From assembly GCA_002197995.1 (NCBI GenBank), contig NGZR01000001.1, positions 11,737,501 to 11,801,500 on the forward strand: DNA of 64,000 bases, read 5' to 3'. Numbering within the stretch: position 1 is the stretch's first letter; each line of letters starts with the position of its first letter. Source of the DNA: Gaeumannomyces sp. JS-464 (lineage: Eukaryota; Ascomycota; Sordariomycetes; Magnaporthales; Magnaporthaceae). Under the pieces are notes generated by a model. The model was given only the letters and a program-made list of their open reading frames with translations. It was not told where the DNA came from and ran no database searches. Both the position numbers and the translations under genes were made by a program. Below are positions 1 through 12,013 of this stretch, piece after piece.

Positions 1-3000
1 GCCCGTCGCGAATCATTCATTTCATGCCTGATCCAGCCACTTCAGGCTGAATGTTTGCCTTGAATGTTTAGTTCCTTCTGGTTTTCGGCCCTTAAATGCT
101 TGCTCACTGCTCGGCCCGGCCCAGCTCGCCTCTCTCGCTGAAGCTCCTCCATTCCGCTCCTGCGGCTGTGGTGTTTAGATGTCTCGTCAGAGATAGGGAA
201 CTGGGGCCAGGCTCACGAGGCTGTGTGCGGCTCATCAGCACACCAAGTGGTTCTGTACCTGTGAGACCCGTCTGTCTGACTCCGAGACCTGGCATAGTTT
301 CCCTTTATGCCCAGGCCGGCGGTAATGGCTGTTGGTCCCTTTCGTGTGTCTTTAGCATCGCTCGCTATCAGCCACGTCCAATTCCCGCCGGAGCCCCGTT
401 CATACCCATCTGATGCAGCGGGGTCCTCGGTCAAGTGCGTCCGCCTGCTACCCGATAATAGCCACAGCCTTCCCAATTGTCACAGCCAGCGACGTGGCCA
501 TTCGAGTTCCGCCAAAACCCTTGGGCCTGGTAGTCAGAGGCCCACGGAGTGAATCCTCCGAGCTTCCCCCACAGAGTTGCAGCTCCCATTCAACAATGAG
601 AGCTGTCACAAAGGCTGCGGCCATGCTCGATATCGGCCGTGGTAAATCAGTGACTGGTGAGCACTTATAGGGGGACTCGGGGTGCCATCTAGCCTGGGGC
701 CACAGTGGGAAAGAAATATGAACAAGATGATGAAGAGAAAGTGGAAGGCAATGCCCTCCCTGGATGCCAATAGACGTGGGAGTCTCCCTCGTCCCTTCCG
801 CTTGTTCATCTCACCGCCCTTGGCTCTTTCTTTGCTTTTCATTTGTCTTGTGAAATAGGCTATCCTCGCCACACCGGCTTCAACTGCAAGAGTGGTTGGT
901 CTGCAAGCGCAGAGAACAGCTCTCCACACCCACTCAGGTGCACAAGCACATCTGGACACCGCCTCGGCCAAATCTTTCTTTCTTTTCCGCGAGATCATCT
1001 TGCACAAGAAGAGCATCTCCTGTGATAGGCGACAGCTGTTACAAGCGTGACAAATCCTTTCCAACATGTAACGGCGCCCTCCTAAAAGGGAACCGCCGTG
1101 GGATGGCTCACAGGTAGCTGATGCCCTGTGTGAGACGTGGGGAAAGAGCGCACCTTGATGGTTTGTCGTGACAAGAAACGATGGCTGATGGGGACTCTGT
1201 TGGGTCTTGAGCCGCTTCTTTCCATCGGGGAAACGTCGACCCTTTTGGCCTTCCTTCTTCGCATTCCCGAGCTGCGTTTTTGCCGCTCACTCGCAGGATT
1301 TGCCACTTGCACTCAAGGGCGTCGGAATGCCCAGACAGGAAGGCCCCATTTATTCACGTCTCGTAGTAGGGGGCGTGTACTGATACGATGGAGACGAGAC
1401 GCCTTGGAGATGTAGCATGAAAGTATCCTCGATGTATCAGGATACCTCGACCGTGTCGGCCAATGCCCTCGTTCCATGGTCCTCTCCCAAGACTTCTGCG
1501 ACCGTCGTGGAGGCCCAGGGGATGTGATCAGGCAGGCGGCTGGACGCTGATTTGAGCGTCTGGCGGGCGGCTGCATCCTGCTGCTTCACCTCTTGCTTCT
1601 CCGCTATCCTCCATGTCCCGACTCCCCGTGGAGCCTTAGCGAGGTGGCGACTAAACGGGTGACCGAGGGCAAATAGGGCCTCGTGACCCCTCTAGACGCT
1701 TCCAGATTCTCCAGATCATCGTCCGACAGCTTCCTACTTTCCTTGGGAATGGAGTGATTGACACTTTCCTAATGGTCAGAAGACTGGAGGGCGTGCATGC
1801 GGCCAATGGGGCTGACCAACGAGGCCGGGCCTCGCCGTCTTGGGCTGGCAACTCTGCCAGGCTTCACCGTCCATTAGGACGTGGTCTTCGGCAAGGGTCG
1901 ATGATCCTGGACAGTCAGCCTCCGCCCAGGGTGGGATCGACTTGCCTGGAAGAGAAGAGAATCGCCACGTGCGCATGTTTGTGTTCCTTGAACACCACGA
2001 AACCCCGAGCGGCGAGAGAGGGCTGACCCAAGGAGGGAAGCCGGTCACCGTCCGCTTGAGGACCCCGAAACAGAAGATAGAGAGGGCAGGTGGAGGGACA
2101 CGGCCGCGGTGACCCGGGAAGCGGCGATGCCCCGGAGTTTCCAGGCGGTGGATTGGCAGAAGCAGGGCGGTAAAAAGAAGCCCGTGTGAAGGGGGGAGGT
2201 GGTATCAAGGGGTCGTTGGTGGTTCGCCACACCCGGACTGTTCGGTCGAATGAAAGGCGCCCAAAGGATGGATGCGTCGGCTGCCCTGGGATCTCGCAAT
2301 GAGAGGAGGAAAGAGTATGCGTATCGTCGTCAAGCATACGTCAACGGCGTCTTCGATGGCCTGGCAGTGAACCCTTGGCAAGGTCCGAGTCGACTCCCAG
2401 AGCTCGCATATCCTTCATAGGACGAGAGGTAGAAAGCTTCGGGAGGGGAGAAGAGAACACGAGGTGACAGCGACGTCGTCCTTATGAACAGCAAGGAGGC
2501 CAAGGGGATGAGCTGCTCATCGCAGGGGGTCCCGAGGCGCACAGAGACAGTCTCGGGTCGCAACGAGGCCATGGTGGGCTCATTGTTGCGACAGCGGCGC
2601 CGGTCAAGGCAGCGAACACACAGCGGATTGTCAACTGGTGGCATGAAGTCCCTCGTCCTGGGGACGTTTGACCGCTGGTATGAGGTCATATTGCGAGCTG
2701 CCGGGCTGGCTATCAAGGAACCCGCGCCCCGATACCGCCTGCCTCAGGGAAGGATGACGGAGGGGGGGCTGGCCGTTCCCTGCTGCTGAAACCAAAAGTG
2801 AGCAAGTGACTGCTCTACGGGCAGGGCAAGCAAGCAGCGTCCGGCCAGGACCTAGCTAAGGCAGACACGTTGCTTTTTGCTCAAATGGCTTGCAGGAAGC
2901 ATCATACATTGGACAACAAGTCATGGTCCTTGCTGCAGGCCGTATGCAGGTGTAATGCCATCGACCGTGCCGGGGTCAGAGGGCTGGGAGGAGGTTGTTG

Positions 3001-6000
3001 GACGGGTGTGCGAGGTGAGGCGAGGAGCAGAGACGAGAACAGCAAGCAAGGGACAGGGACGGCCAAGAAATGGCAATAAAAAGCAAATTGAGGCGGAAGA
3101 AAAAGCCGACGGACAAGCACGACGAGCCTGCTCGTGTCTACGGACGGGTAACATATGCCGTGACAGTTACGTCTGCATCTGCCCGGCTAGCTTCCTTTGT
3201 TGTTCTGGCGACGTCGCAAAAAGACCCCTGGCGGCGCTGCGGGAGTGGATCCAACTCGTTCGGGGTCCTGGCTGCGGGTGTATCTGGCATCATCTAGCGG
3301 AGGTGGTAGGTTGGGAAAGGCCGAGTTTGGAACTAGTGGTGGCCAGCGAGCGAGGCGAGCACGAAGGTCGTTGTTGGGGATGCACGTTCGGCGACCAAGC
3401 CGATGGGGCTCGAGCCGGAAACTCAATGGCTTCCAATGTCCGCGCGTACCGCGAGCCGCCTTCCCAGCACTCGTGGCCGCTCGGCGTCGGGGGCAGTCGA
3501 ATGGCCCAGGCCGGCACAGTGCGGCACACCGCAAGCTGTCATTCGCGCAGTTTCGCGGTCTGTGATGCGGGATGGTGGGGCGGGCGAGCCGGAACTTTAC
3601 CTAGGAAGGAGCCTTTCGCGGGTGTCCTTCCTGCCTTGGGAAAGGGCTAGCCGGGTCGCGCTACCGAGATTTGGGCGCTGGCCTGCTGCACGTATTTGCC
3701 AGTCGAGCACTATTATTGATGGAACACACACAGCACCGACAATTGAGCACACCGGAAAACAGGCACATCGCGCCAGGCATCAAGAAGCCTCCCAACAGGC
3801 GCGCGACCCGGGCGCCTCCTCGTACAGCCGTGGCCGCACCAAAGCTGCAAGGGTAACCCGCGCGCAGCAATAGAGGCGCCTTGGCAAGCCATCTTCTCAT
3901 ATTTCCTATTTGCCGTCCGTGGGCTCTGTGGGTGGCATGCAGAGACGTGCCTGTCTGATGCAGGTGACTGTGTTAGAGGGCGAGGAATCACCGCTCCGGA
4001 GGCACTGTGCCAAGCAGGTCCCTTTGGATGCGACCCGTATCACGCCCTCGAGTCGCATGGCCGCGAGATCATTCACACTCGACGGTTCGCTCGCCAAACA
4101 TGCCTGCCGGCCGGTGGGGCTGTGTGTGTGGGTGCGTGGTTCGATACTGGCTGCCCGCTGCAGTGCAAGAAGACCAAGAACAGGCTGTGTGGGCTAAAAA
4201 CAGAACCCAGTCGTGCCAGCCCATCGACGCACACGGCTCTCCCAGGACGGCCAAAACAATGTGATGTGTCAGAGTGCCAGCCAGGCTCGGCACGGATTGT
4301 GATGTGCCAAACCGCCAATGCCAGCCAGACTCAGCCGGGCCGGTTGAAGCTCTGGACCAAAGCTTGAACCAGGCGTCGACTGTCGTGCTCCGTCCGCCCG
4401 CCCTTGGGGGCCCAGTCAACGCCGGGCGGGACGTGGGTGGGTGACAGCGAGACGAACGGATCCTCCCCCATCGCAATGTGTGGAGGGCTTTTGTCCGGAG
4501 CACGCACACACACCTACCGAGTGCGCCCACACAACCCACACACCCACCCTGCCGCGCCCCTCGATACTCCCTCTCTCCAGGGTAGCTCGAGTAAGTTCAG
4601 TCGGGGGATGGTGGGACGGGACGACGGTGGTTTGTTTACATAGGGCACACGTCATCTACGTAGTAGCGTGCTCCCCTCCTCGCCCACCCGGCCATGGCTC
4701 AGGTTTGCCCTTTTCGGCTTGTCGTCACCCCTCGGGGCGAGCGAGATCTCCGTGCATGCCGGTTCTCAGTTCCGCCATGGGGGGCGGCTGGAATCCTCCC
4801 CCCTTTCAGACAAACTCACCCGGCGCGGCGCTGGCAGGTTGGGGGTGTGGGTGTGCTAGGGCGCCGTGGGCTGTGTGCTGCTGGCCGCCCGCCTTTCGCC
4901 AAGAGATGATCTCGCCGTCTCCGGTGGCCGTGCTGCCTCCTCGGTTGCGGACCAACGCCCGGATCCACCGCCCGCCCAAGCACTGCACGCGAGTGGCACG
5001 TTCGGTACCGCGCTGCGTGTGTGGTCTGTACACCTAACCTATATGTGGCAGCATGGTATAGCGAGGGAGGTACGGGGAAGGCATCCCGGGGACACCCAGC
5101 ACCGTGCTTGGCGCGCTGGCCGTGATGTAGGTCGGCTCTTGGTATTTCCTGGCCCTCTGGCTGGACATCCAAACGTTCTGGACTCTCTGCTGCTCACCCC
5201 TTCGTCCCCATCCCGATGGGGTCCGCCGAGAGGCATTTATTTGACACTGCAGCATCTAGGTATCTATCTGGTGCAGCGAGTTATCTTCCATGGATCAGCC
5301 TCGATAACACAATTTGATCTCTTGGCAGACCCGCACACAACGCACAGGGATTCCGAATTTGCGCACCTCTTGCGAGGATGTCCCCCGTAGACCGAGCCAC
5401 ACAGCACAGCGGAGAGCAGCGAAGACAACAGCTAGACCGGGGAACAGACGGAGATGGACTGGAATATTGGTGAGAAATGGGAGAGCATGCAGCATGCCAG
5501 TTACCTCTGCAGGCACCTACCTAGGCGTCAAAGCTGGCCTGACCCCACGGATAGAGTTTTGGCAGTTGTGAATCCTGGACGGTTGTAGGTGCTTGTCAAG
5601 CCCCATCGTCCACTATGCTGCCTGCCCGCCCCAGAGTACGCCCCATGGAGAGCCCTAGTGAGCACGTCTGAGCCCGCACGTCAAATATCCACCAGGGTGC
5701 GGGCGACGGTCTACCAACCCTACCTTTGCATCCATGGCATCCTACGGGGAGCATGTCGGCCGGCAGGTGGTGGGAGGTCTAGGACCCGTGCATGATGAAC
5801 ATGACGGCGGTGCTCGACGGCACGCAGCACCCATGACTCGGCACCCGCGCGGGGAACCACTGAGAAGGTGAGGGGAAGGCTTCCGACGCAGGAAAGCCAC
5901 CACTCGTACATCGTACATATAGTAGACGGCGCGCCCAGATGAAGGGTCCAGTCCCCTTGACGCGGCCGTGAGAAACATCCCCCCGCATCGGCCGGGGTTT

Positions 6001-8104
6001 GGTAAGGCATGGGGGTCCAGGTCAGTGCCAACAGGTTCGAGCTTGCCGCCGGCGGGTCTTGGGTGAGGGAGCAAGCGAGCGCCGACATAGGACGCAAGCC
6101 GGGAGTTTTCCAAGGGGCGCAGTGAGCGACGTAATGTAATGGACTGCTCGCCGGCATGGCAGACGCACCGCTGACATATGGCACATTGTGTGCGTGGTGA
6201 CGGTGTCGGCCTTCCATGTCTTGGGCTAACAAAAGCAACTACCTGAGTTTAGGGATTCATGGGCACGACACCCGCAGGATACGGCGGGAGACGCGGCGGA
6301 AAGGAAACACGGTGGAAATGCGGAATAAAGAAGAACAAAAAAAAATCAGAAGATACCCAATGGGCGGACGATGGCTGGCCAAGGTGCCGGCCGGATGTCG
6401 GGAAAAGCCCCATAGGGCGTAGGACGGGAATAAAAAGAAAAAGAAAAATAAAAAATAAAAGAAGAAGAGGAAGAAAAGAGAAAAGAGAAAAGCATCGAAC
6501 ACATAACAACTAAGAAAAGCAACGATGACAGCAGAAAAAGCAAAGTCGGCGGCTCGGCCGGAAGGGAGTCTACGGGCTGGCACACTGACAGGCGAAGCCT
6601 GAGGTTGGGTTGGGGGAAGCCACGATTTTTTGGTGGCAGCCCGCCCACCTCTTCCGAAACGGGCGAGCCGCATCACGCTTGCAATTTGTGCTGCATGGGA
6701 GGCTGGATCGTTTCCCACACACACACACACGCACATTTTGGCTGTCTTTCTTTCTCTCTGATTCTTTTTCCCTCTCGCCAACCCCCACGGGTGCAAGACC
6801 TGCCGAGAAACACGAGGTGAAGCCAGAGCGGAAAGAGGCCCGGTGATATCATCGAGCTGCCGCCGCGTGCTGGAGCCGTTTCATCGCCTAGGTACGTAGT
6901 GCAGTAGTATGTAGCAGTGGAGCGTGCTGGTTTGGAACGCTGGGGGATGTGGTGGTGGTGGATGGCATGGCAGCACGAGGTGTGGTGGAGAGATCGTCGG
7001 CCGTTTGCGTAGAAAGACACCTACACAATAAACAAAAGCCACAGCTCACGTCGCACGCAAAAAGGCAGAGTCCTGAGAGTGTGGCCGCATACGCTTTACG
7101 GCTTGCCCGTCTGCCGTCCCATTGTTTCGATCATCGACGATACGCCGAGGGATCAGAACTTTGCACAGCACATCCACCACCGAGTCCAAAAACCAACTCA
7201 GAGAAACAGAATCTTGAGTCGAGCACTTTTTTGTGGCTGCAGGTGTGTCGCATCGTCTTGGCTTGCCGGCCACCACCACGGCAGTGTTTGATTGGGTCAA
7301 TCGAATCCACGAGGGTGTGGGCACCTATTGACCCCTACATATCCACTGCGTGCAGTAGTAGGCACACAAAAAAAAAAATAGTCCAGGTCAAAGCTTCATT
7401 CCCCCTGCTGGCAAATCCTTGGCATCACTTCCTTTTGCGATGGAGAAGCAGGCCGTCGTTCGGAGCTAAGGAAGTGCATCGTGGCCTCCGAAACTGGGCA
7501 TAAGAGGGAGGGAAGCAAGGCAAGGGATGGAGCAGGCTGGTCTGCGCGGGAGGACATATCGTGTTTGTGGCTCTGGGTCGGCTTCCGACGGAGAGTGAAG
7601 AGGGTGGTGGGTATCAATAGGTGCTGCCGACATGTTTGTCTTCTCAACGCAGTGCCCAGATGCGCAAGGAGGCAGACACATCACCCACCCAAACGCCGGT
7701 GCGCTTCCCACTGTCCCAAAAACATCCGTCAACGACCTTGGACGCCGCGGCGTCTGCGACTCAGAGAAAGACACGACACGCATCGGACCACAGTCAAAAA
7801 GAACAAGAACAACGCAACAAAACAGTGCTACCGTGGGCAGACGCTGTGGCGGCACGGATGGCTCCCCGCCGTCGTTCCACTCAACGTGCCATTCTCTACT
7901 TTTAATATGCGGCATTGCTCTCGCGAGAGATTCTGTCGAGGGCTGCCGCCGTGGCTGTGTTGTGCAGCACCAGAGTGGCCGGGCCCTTTTTTTTTCGCAA
8001 TAATTTTCCCGAGTAGCAGTGGCAGCTACATTAATAACGCCCGGAACAGCAATATCCAGAACAAAAGGCAGGCAACAACAACATCCATCGACATCCACAC
8101 ACAC

Positions 8105-8108
<4 letters not shown>

Positions 8109-8159
<51 letters not shown>

Positions 8160-8164
8160 CACAC
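8109..8164. repeat. CA/GT dinucleotide microsatellite
   Basis: An almost uninterrupted run of AC units, broken once by ACGC at about 8,151. It lies in the gene-free region and opens long His/Thr and Cys/Val frames in all directions, which explains the spurious long open frames here. Confidence 0.95.
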
Positions 8165-9707
8165 AGCCCGCCCGGGCTTTGGTTGATATGCACACGTCCC
8201 CGCGGCTGGCCAGGACGTTGCAACACTTATCAAGCAGGGGTTTGCAGACATGGACCCTTGGATCCTTGTTGGTTATTGAAGTTGATTTTGTCGAATCCGG
8301 CAGGTCCTCCATGTTTACCCAGATTTTTGGCTGGGCCACTCTGGGGGTCCGTGCAATATCCCGGAGCAAGTTTCCACGTTGGACGGGCCAACCGGCCACC
8401 CGTCCGCCGGCGCTCGCCGGGTGCTTCCTGTGCTGCTCTGTGCTGCTCTCTGCTGCAAAATCGGATTGCTTTTGCAGGGCCCAGGAGACACGTATTCGAT
8501 TGGCTCGAGACGTGTCAATGCCGCCCGGTGTTGTCCTACACTGTGCATAGTGCCTGCAGCACATGTCTCTGTCGCTCTGCACTCCTCTGCTAACGAAGGT
8601 GGCTCTGCCAACTAGAGCTCCTCTGCTATGGTATGGCACACACATGCTGTGTAGATCGGTCGACAGCCAGTAGAAGGTTGAACCACGCCCCAGTCGAGGG
8701 AGCCACCCTAGCAGGCATCTAGCGTCCGTCAATGGGACGAGAAGCAGAATTTCCATCCGCGCGGTGGAGCTCGGTGCAAGTGGATCGCGCCGGGCCAGCC
8801 AATACCCCAACCGTGAGCTCGCGGAAACCCCTGTGCTCGCGGCCAGCCTGCTGCTCACGCTCCAGATTGGACGATTGGACGTTGCGGCGAGGTCCATACT
8901 GGAAAAGGCGGCTTCCGGCCGAGCTCACCGCGGAGCTGGGACTCGCGGACTTCGGCTAAACAACGAAATGTTCCAATGCGCCCGTTTATGGTTGCTCTGG
9001 TTCTGGTGGGTGGGAGCCGGTTAGTTACAGTGCGGGACCTTGGTCCTTGGACACTGCATGGTCCTTGATCCAACCTCCATTGAGTTTTCCGGGCGGGTGG
9101 GCGTCATCATCTCAGCCGCCCAACGCGCAAACTGCTCGGCTGCAAGCGCCCCAACCTACCCGTGAAAGCCACGAGCTAGAGACGAGAGGCAAAACAGGTC
9201 ATCTCCCATGAGATTGAAGTTCGCCCAAACAGCCCGTGCCAGAGCCTGAGCGGACGGGCCCCGGGCATGTGACGGCGAGGCCAATTTCGACGGAAAGGTA
9301 CGGGGCCTAGATCTGGGCAGTCTGTCTGCCGGCCTCCCTCCACGTACTACATAAGCGTGCTCTAGCCACCAGTTCAGCTCCACTCCCCTCAACTTAGTGG
9401 CCCCGCCCGTTGGGGGAGAGGCCAGCGAACAAGGCCGATTGAATGGCGACGGAGCCATTACAGAGGGGTTCGTCAGCCGCTGGTCGTGACGAAGTCTCAA
9501 CTGCACAAAAAAAAGGAAAGCACCTGAAAGAAATGGATAAACCCGACTGGGCCTACCAGTCTAGCACGTCCTCCTCCCAACCACTCAGTGACTGGATAAT
9601 GTAGCCGGTCTACCTAGCCTGCTGCTGAATCATCTCCGGACAAGCTCGAATGGATGGTATTGGCACTTGACGCGTCTCGAGTCTGCACCTGCACAATCCT
9701 GCGCATG

Positions 9708-9772
9708 CATCTGGACAGACACCTCGAGGTGGCATCCATCTGGACAGACACCTCGAGGTGGCATCCATCTGG
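9708..9772. repeat. 29-bp direct tandem repeat (2.2 copies)
   Basis: Two adjacent identical 29-bp units (9,708-9,736 and 9,737-9,765) are followed by 7 bp of a third. Each unit contains the perfect palindrome CACCTCGAGGTG. It lies in non-coding DNA about 2.3 kb upstream of the glycosyltransferase gene. Confidence 0.9.
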
Positions 9773-11110
9773 CTCTCCAAACTGTCCTTTTCTTTCTTTT
9801 CTTTTTTCCCCTCTTCCTTTTCTTTTTGATCATTATGGCTGTTGCTTTTCTTTTCGCCCTCGAGACGCCGAAACATGAGGGGTCCTGTGCCTCAACGGGG
9901 TCTCCCTGGGCTGGATGGCGACACTGCGGCGCCGTATGGAGCCGCCGCCCTCGGGCTACCATGGGCTTACGCTGGCGGCCCCTTCCAGCCCGCGGATCTG
10001 ACTGGAGATGATGTGCTCAATCAATCTCCGTCCACCTCTCGCCCACTTGGCCCCGCCGCCGCTAGGGTAACCCGCGCGCTAGCTCGGTGGGGACGGACGG
10101 GTGCTCTTCAGATCAATCGACACCTTGACCTGATGTGGCCCGCTTTCTCCTCCCCTCGAGCGCCGTCTCCAGTCTCTGCCACTGCATCGGCTAGGCCAAC
10201 AGTGGCCCCTGCCTGGCTTGTTCGAGATGCCTCTCTCCACTCGCAAAAAAAAAAACAAGACAGACTGGCTGCCCCGGTGGAGAGAGGGCGGGCGCAGCAC
10301 CAGCAAGCAGGCTCCGTCCTCGTTGGTTGCTGGCTGGCCCCACCGACTATCTTGCACGTTGTTGTATTTTTTCATTTAGTATTTTTTGGTTTATTTTTTT
10401 TCTTCAACGTCGCAGCAGGATTTGATTGATTCGTTTCCGCTCGCTCCTCCTCCCGCGCCTGTGAGAGGTGCCGTTGCAGAGTCTGTTGCCGCATCCGGTC
10501 AAGTCGAGCCAAGCCAATGCATTTTGTTTGGCTGGGCATGCGAGGCGGCGACAGGGTTTCGCACAAGGCGTCTCTCTCACCACACTGGCTGCTGCCCTTC
10601 CGCCATGGGGCTCTCCCACTTCCACTTGACGCCTGCCGCGCGCCACACATGCTCGGCCTTTCTATCTCGCGGCCCCGTACTGGCTGTCCGGTCACCATAG
10701 GTGAACTAGACAAAGCGTGCTGCGTCGTATACGAAGAATCTAGCGCCACACGCCTGCATATGCCTGTTCTCTCGAGCCTCTGCCTTTTCATAGGCCTCGA
10801 GCTTTCAGGACGGGTAGGGTGCATCTGTCTCGGCTCGATTCTTCTCTCTTTCCCTTGCCGATTCAACACCCTTTCTCTCGCCATCGCTCGCATCCTTACC
10901 CTCTGTGGCCCACAGTGCTGTAAATGACCCGAGCCACACACACCCACCCAGGCCACCACCACCCCCTCCCTCACGACCAAGTGGGCATCGCACCCTACCC
11001 CCCTTGTCTAGCTTGACTTGCCTACAGCAAGCAGCATATGCAGGTGATATGAATCGAAGGAGAGAAAAAAGCGATAGAAAAAATGGGAAAAATGAGAAAG
11101 AAGAAGAGAG

Positions 11111-11149
<39 letters not shown>
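11111..11149. repeat. A39 homopolymer tract
   Basis: An uninterrupted A run inside a longer purine-rich stretch (about 11,050-11,175). Run length in an assembly is unreliable for such tracts. Confidence 0.9.
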
Positions 11150-11151
<2 letters not shown>

Positions 11152-12013
11152 AAAAAAAGGAAAAAACAATTTTTTTTTTGTCACCATCCGTCTCAACCTA
11201 TCCCCTAGCATGCAGCCATGTATGTACATACATATATCCCAGCACTTGCGGTAGCTTTCAGGTACGGTACACGTACAGTTCCGCAGCGGACCCCTTCGAG
11301 TCTCCCTCACACAGTACGTACCCTCCGTCCTGGTCCGTCTGCTCCGAGGCACGGGGTATCTGGGTTGGTTGTTCAAAATCGACCGGTTCCTCCGGCTACA
11401 ACCATGCAAGGACCTGGCCTAGGTACTCAGCATGGGGAGCCACTGTTCTCGATATCAAAGTGTATATATGATGCTCGCCCTCCCCCTCGGTTCTAGCCGT
11501 TTCGACCTCTCTCCCCCTCTCTCATGACCCATCTCCTTTTTTCTTCTCTTTCTCTTGTCTTGCTTTGGCCTTGTATTTTCTTTTGACCTTTCGATATCTG
11601 TCCTGGTTGTTGGTTGTGTATATCACATACACACCTGGACCTCAGGCAAGGCAGAGCCCGTCTACGGCCACCTGCCACCTTTGCCTCCCCCGCGGCATTC
11701 CTCTCCCCCATAACGTTGCCACCCGCTGCTCCTGGTGCCTTTCCTAGCCTCAAGGAATAGCATTCCCGCCGCGTGGCCGTTCCTTGGTCACCTTGTCGCT
11801 CGTTACTCTCCCTCAACACAGCCGCCTCCACTTGGACACGCTCCAGGTGATATGTGCTTTTCACCACGCGTTTACACCACCACGCTTCCGGAAACCACAT
11901 AGCCTTGCAAGGGGCAAACATCTGATCCCTGGGCCGAGCATCAAGGCAGACGTCCACCCCTTTTTCCCTACAAGATATCCGAGCCACACCCGGCCCGGTG
12001 TACTTCATCAGGC

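Larger units (their letters stand above)
1..12013. other. Gene-free stretch upstream of the GT2 gene
   Basis: I see no supportable gene in these 12 kb. Open frames of 200-370 codons occur on both strands, but they overlap one another, are rich in Arg/Pro/Ser/His, match no family I know and do not link through plausible introns, so I treat them as chance frames of GC-rich DNA. The stretch holds a CA microsatellite, a 29-bp tandem repeat, an A39 tract and many C/T-rich tracts. The C/T-rich sequence between about 11.49 and 11.6 kb would suit the leader or promoter of the glycosyltransferase starting at 12,014. Base composition is not AT-rich, so the stretch does not look like RIP-mutated repeat DNA. 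Confidence 0.6.

Noticed and set aside
4130..4150. GGTTCGATAC resembling a tRNA B box
   Set aside because: No A box at proper distance and no acceptor-stem complement; not a tRNA.
7481..8593. 370-codon open frame on the plus strand
   Set aside because: It runs through the CA microsatellite as a His/Thr repeat, has no recognisable domain and overlaps long frames on the other strand; typical chance frame of GC-rich DNA.
8031..8897. 288-codon open frame on the minus strand
   Set aside because: Ends in a Cys/Val run made by the same microsatellite and has no family features.
9875..10250. Possible extra N-terminal exon or short gene (MRGPVPQRGLPGLDGD...)
   Set aside because: Low-complexity Ala/Pro/Gly frame with no continuation; the GT2 gene already has a complete family-typical start at 12,014.
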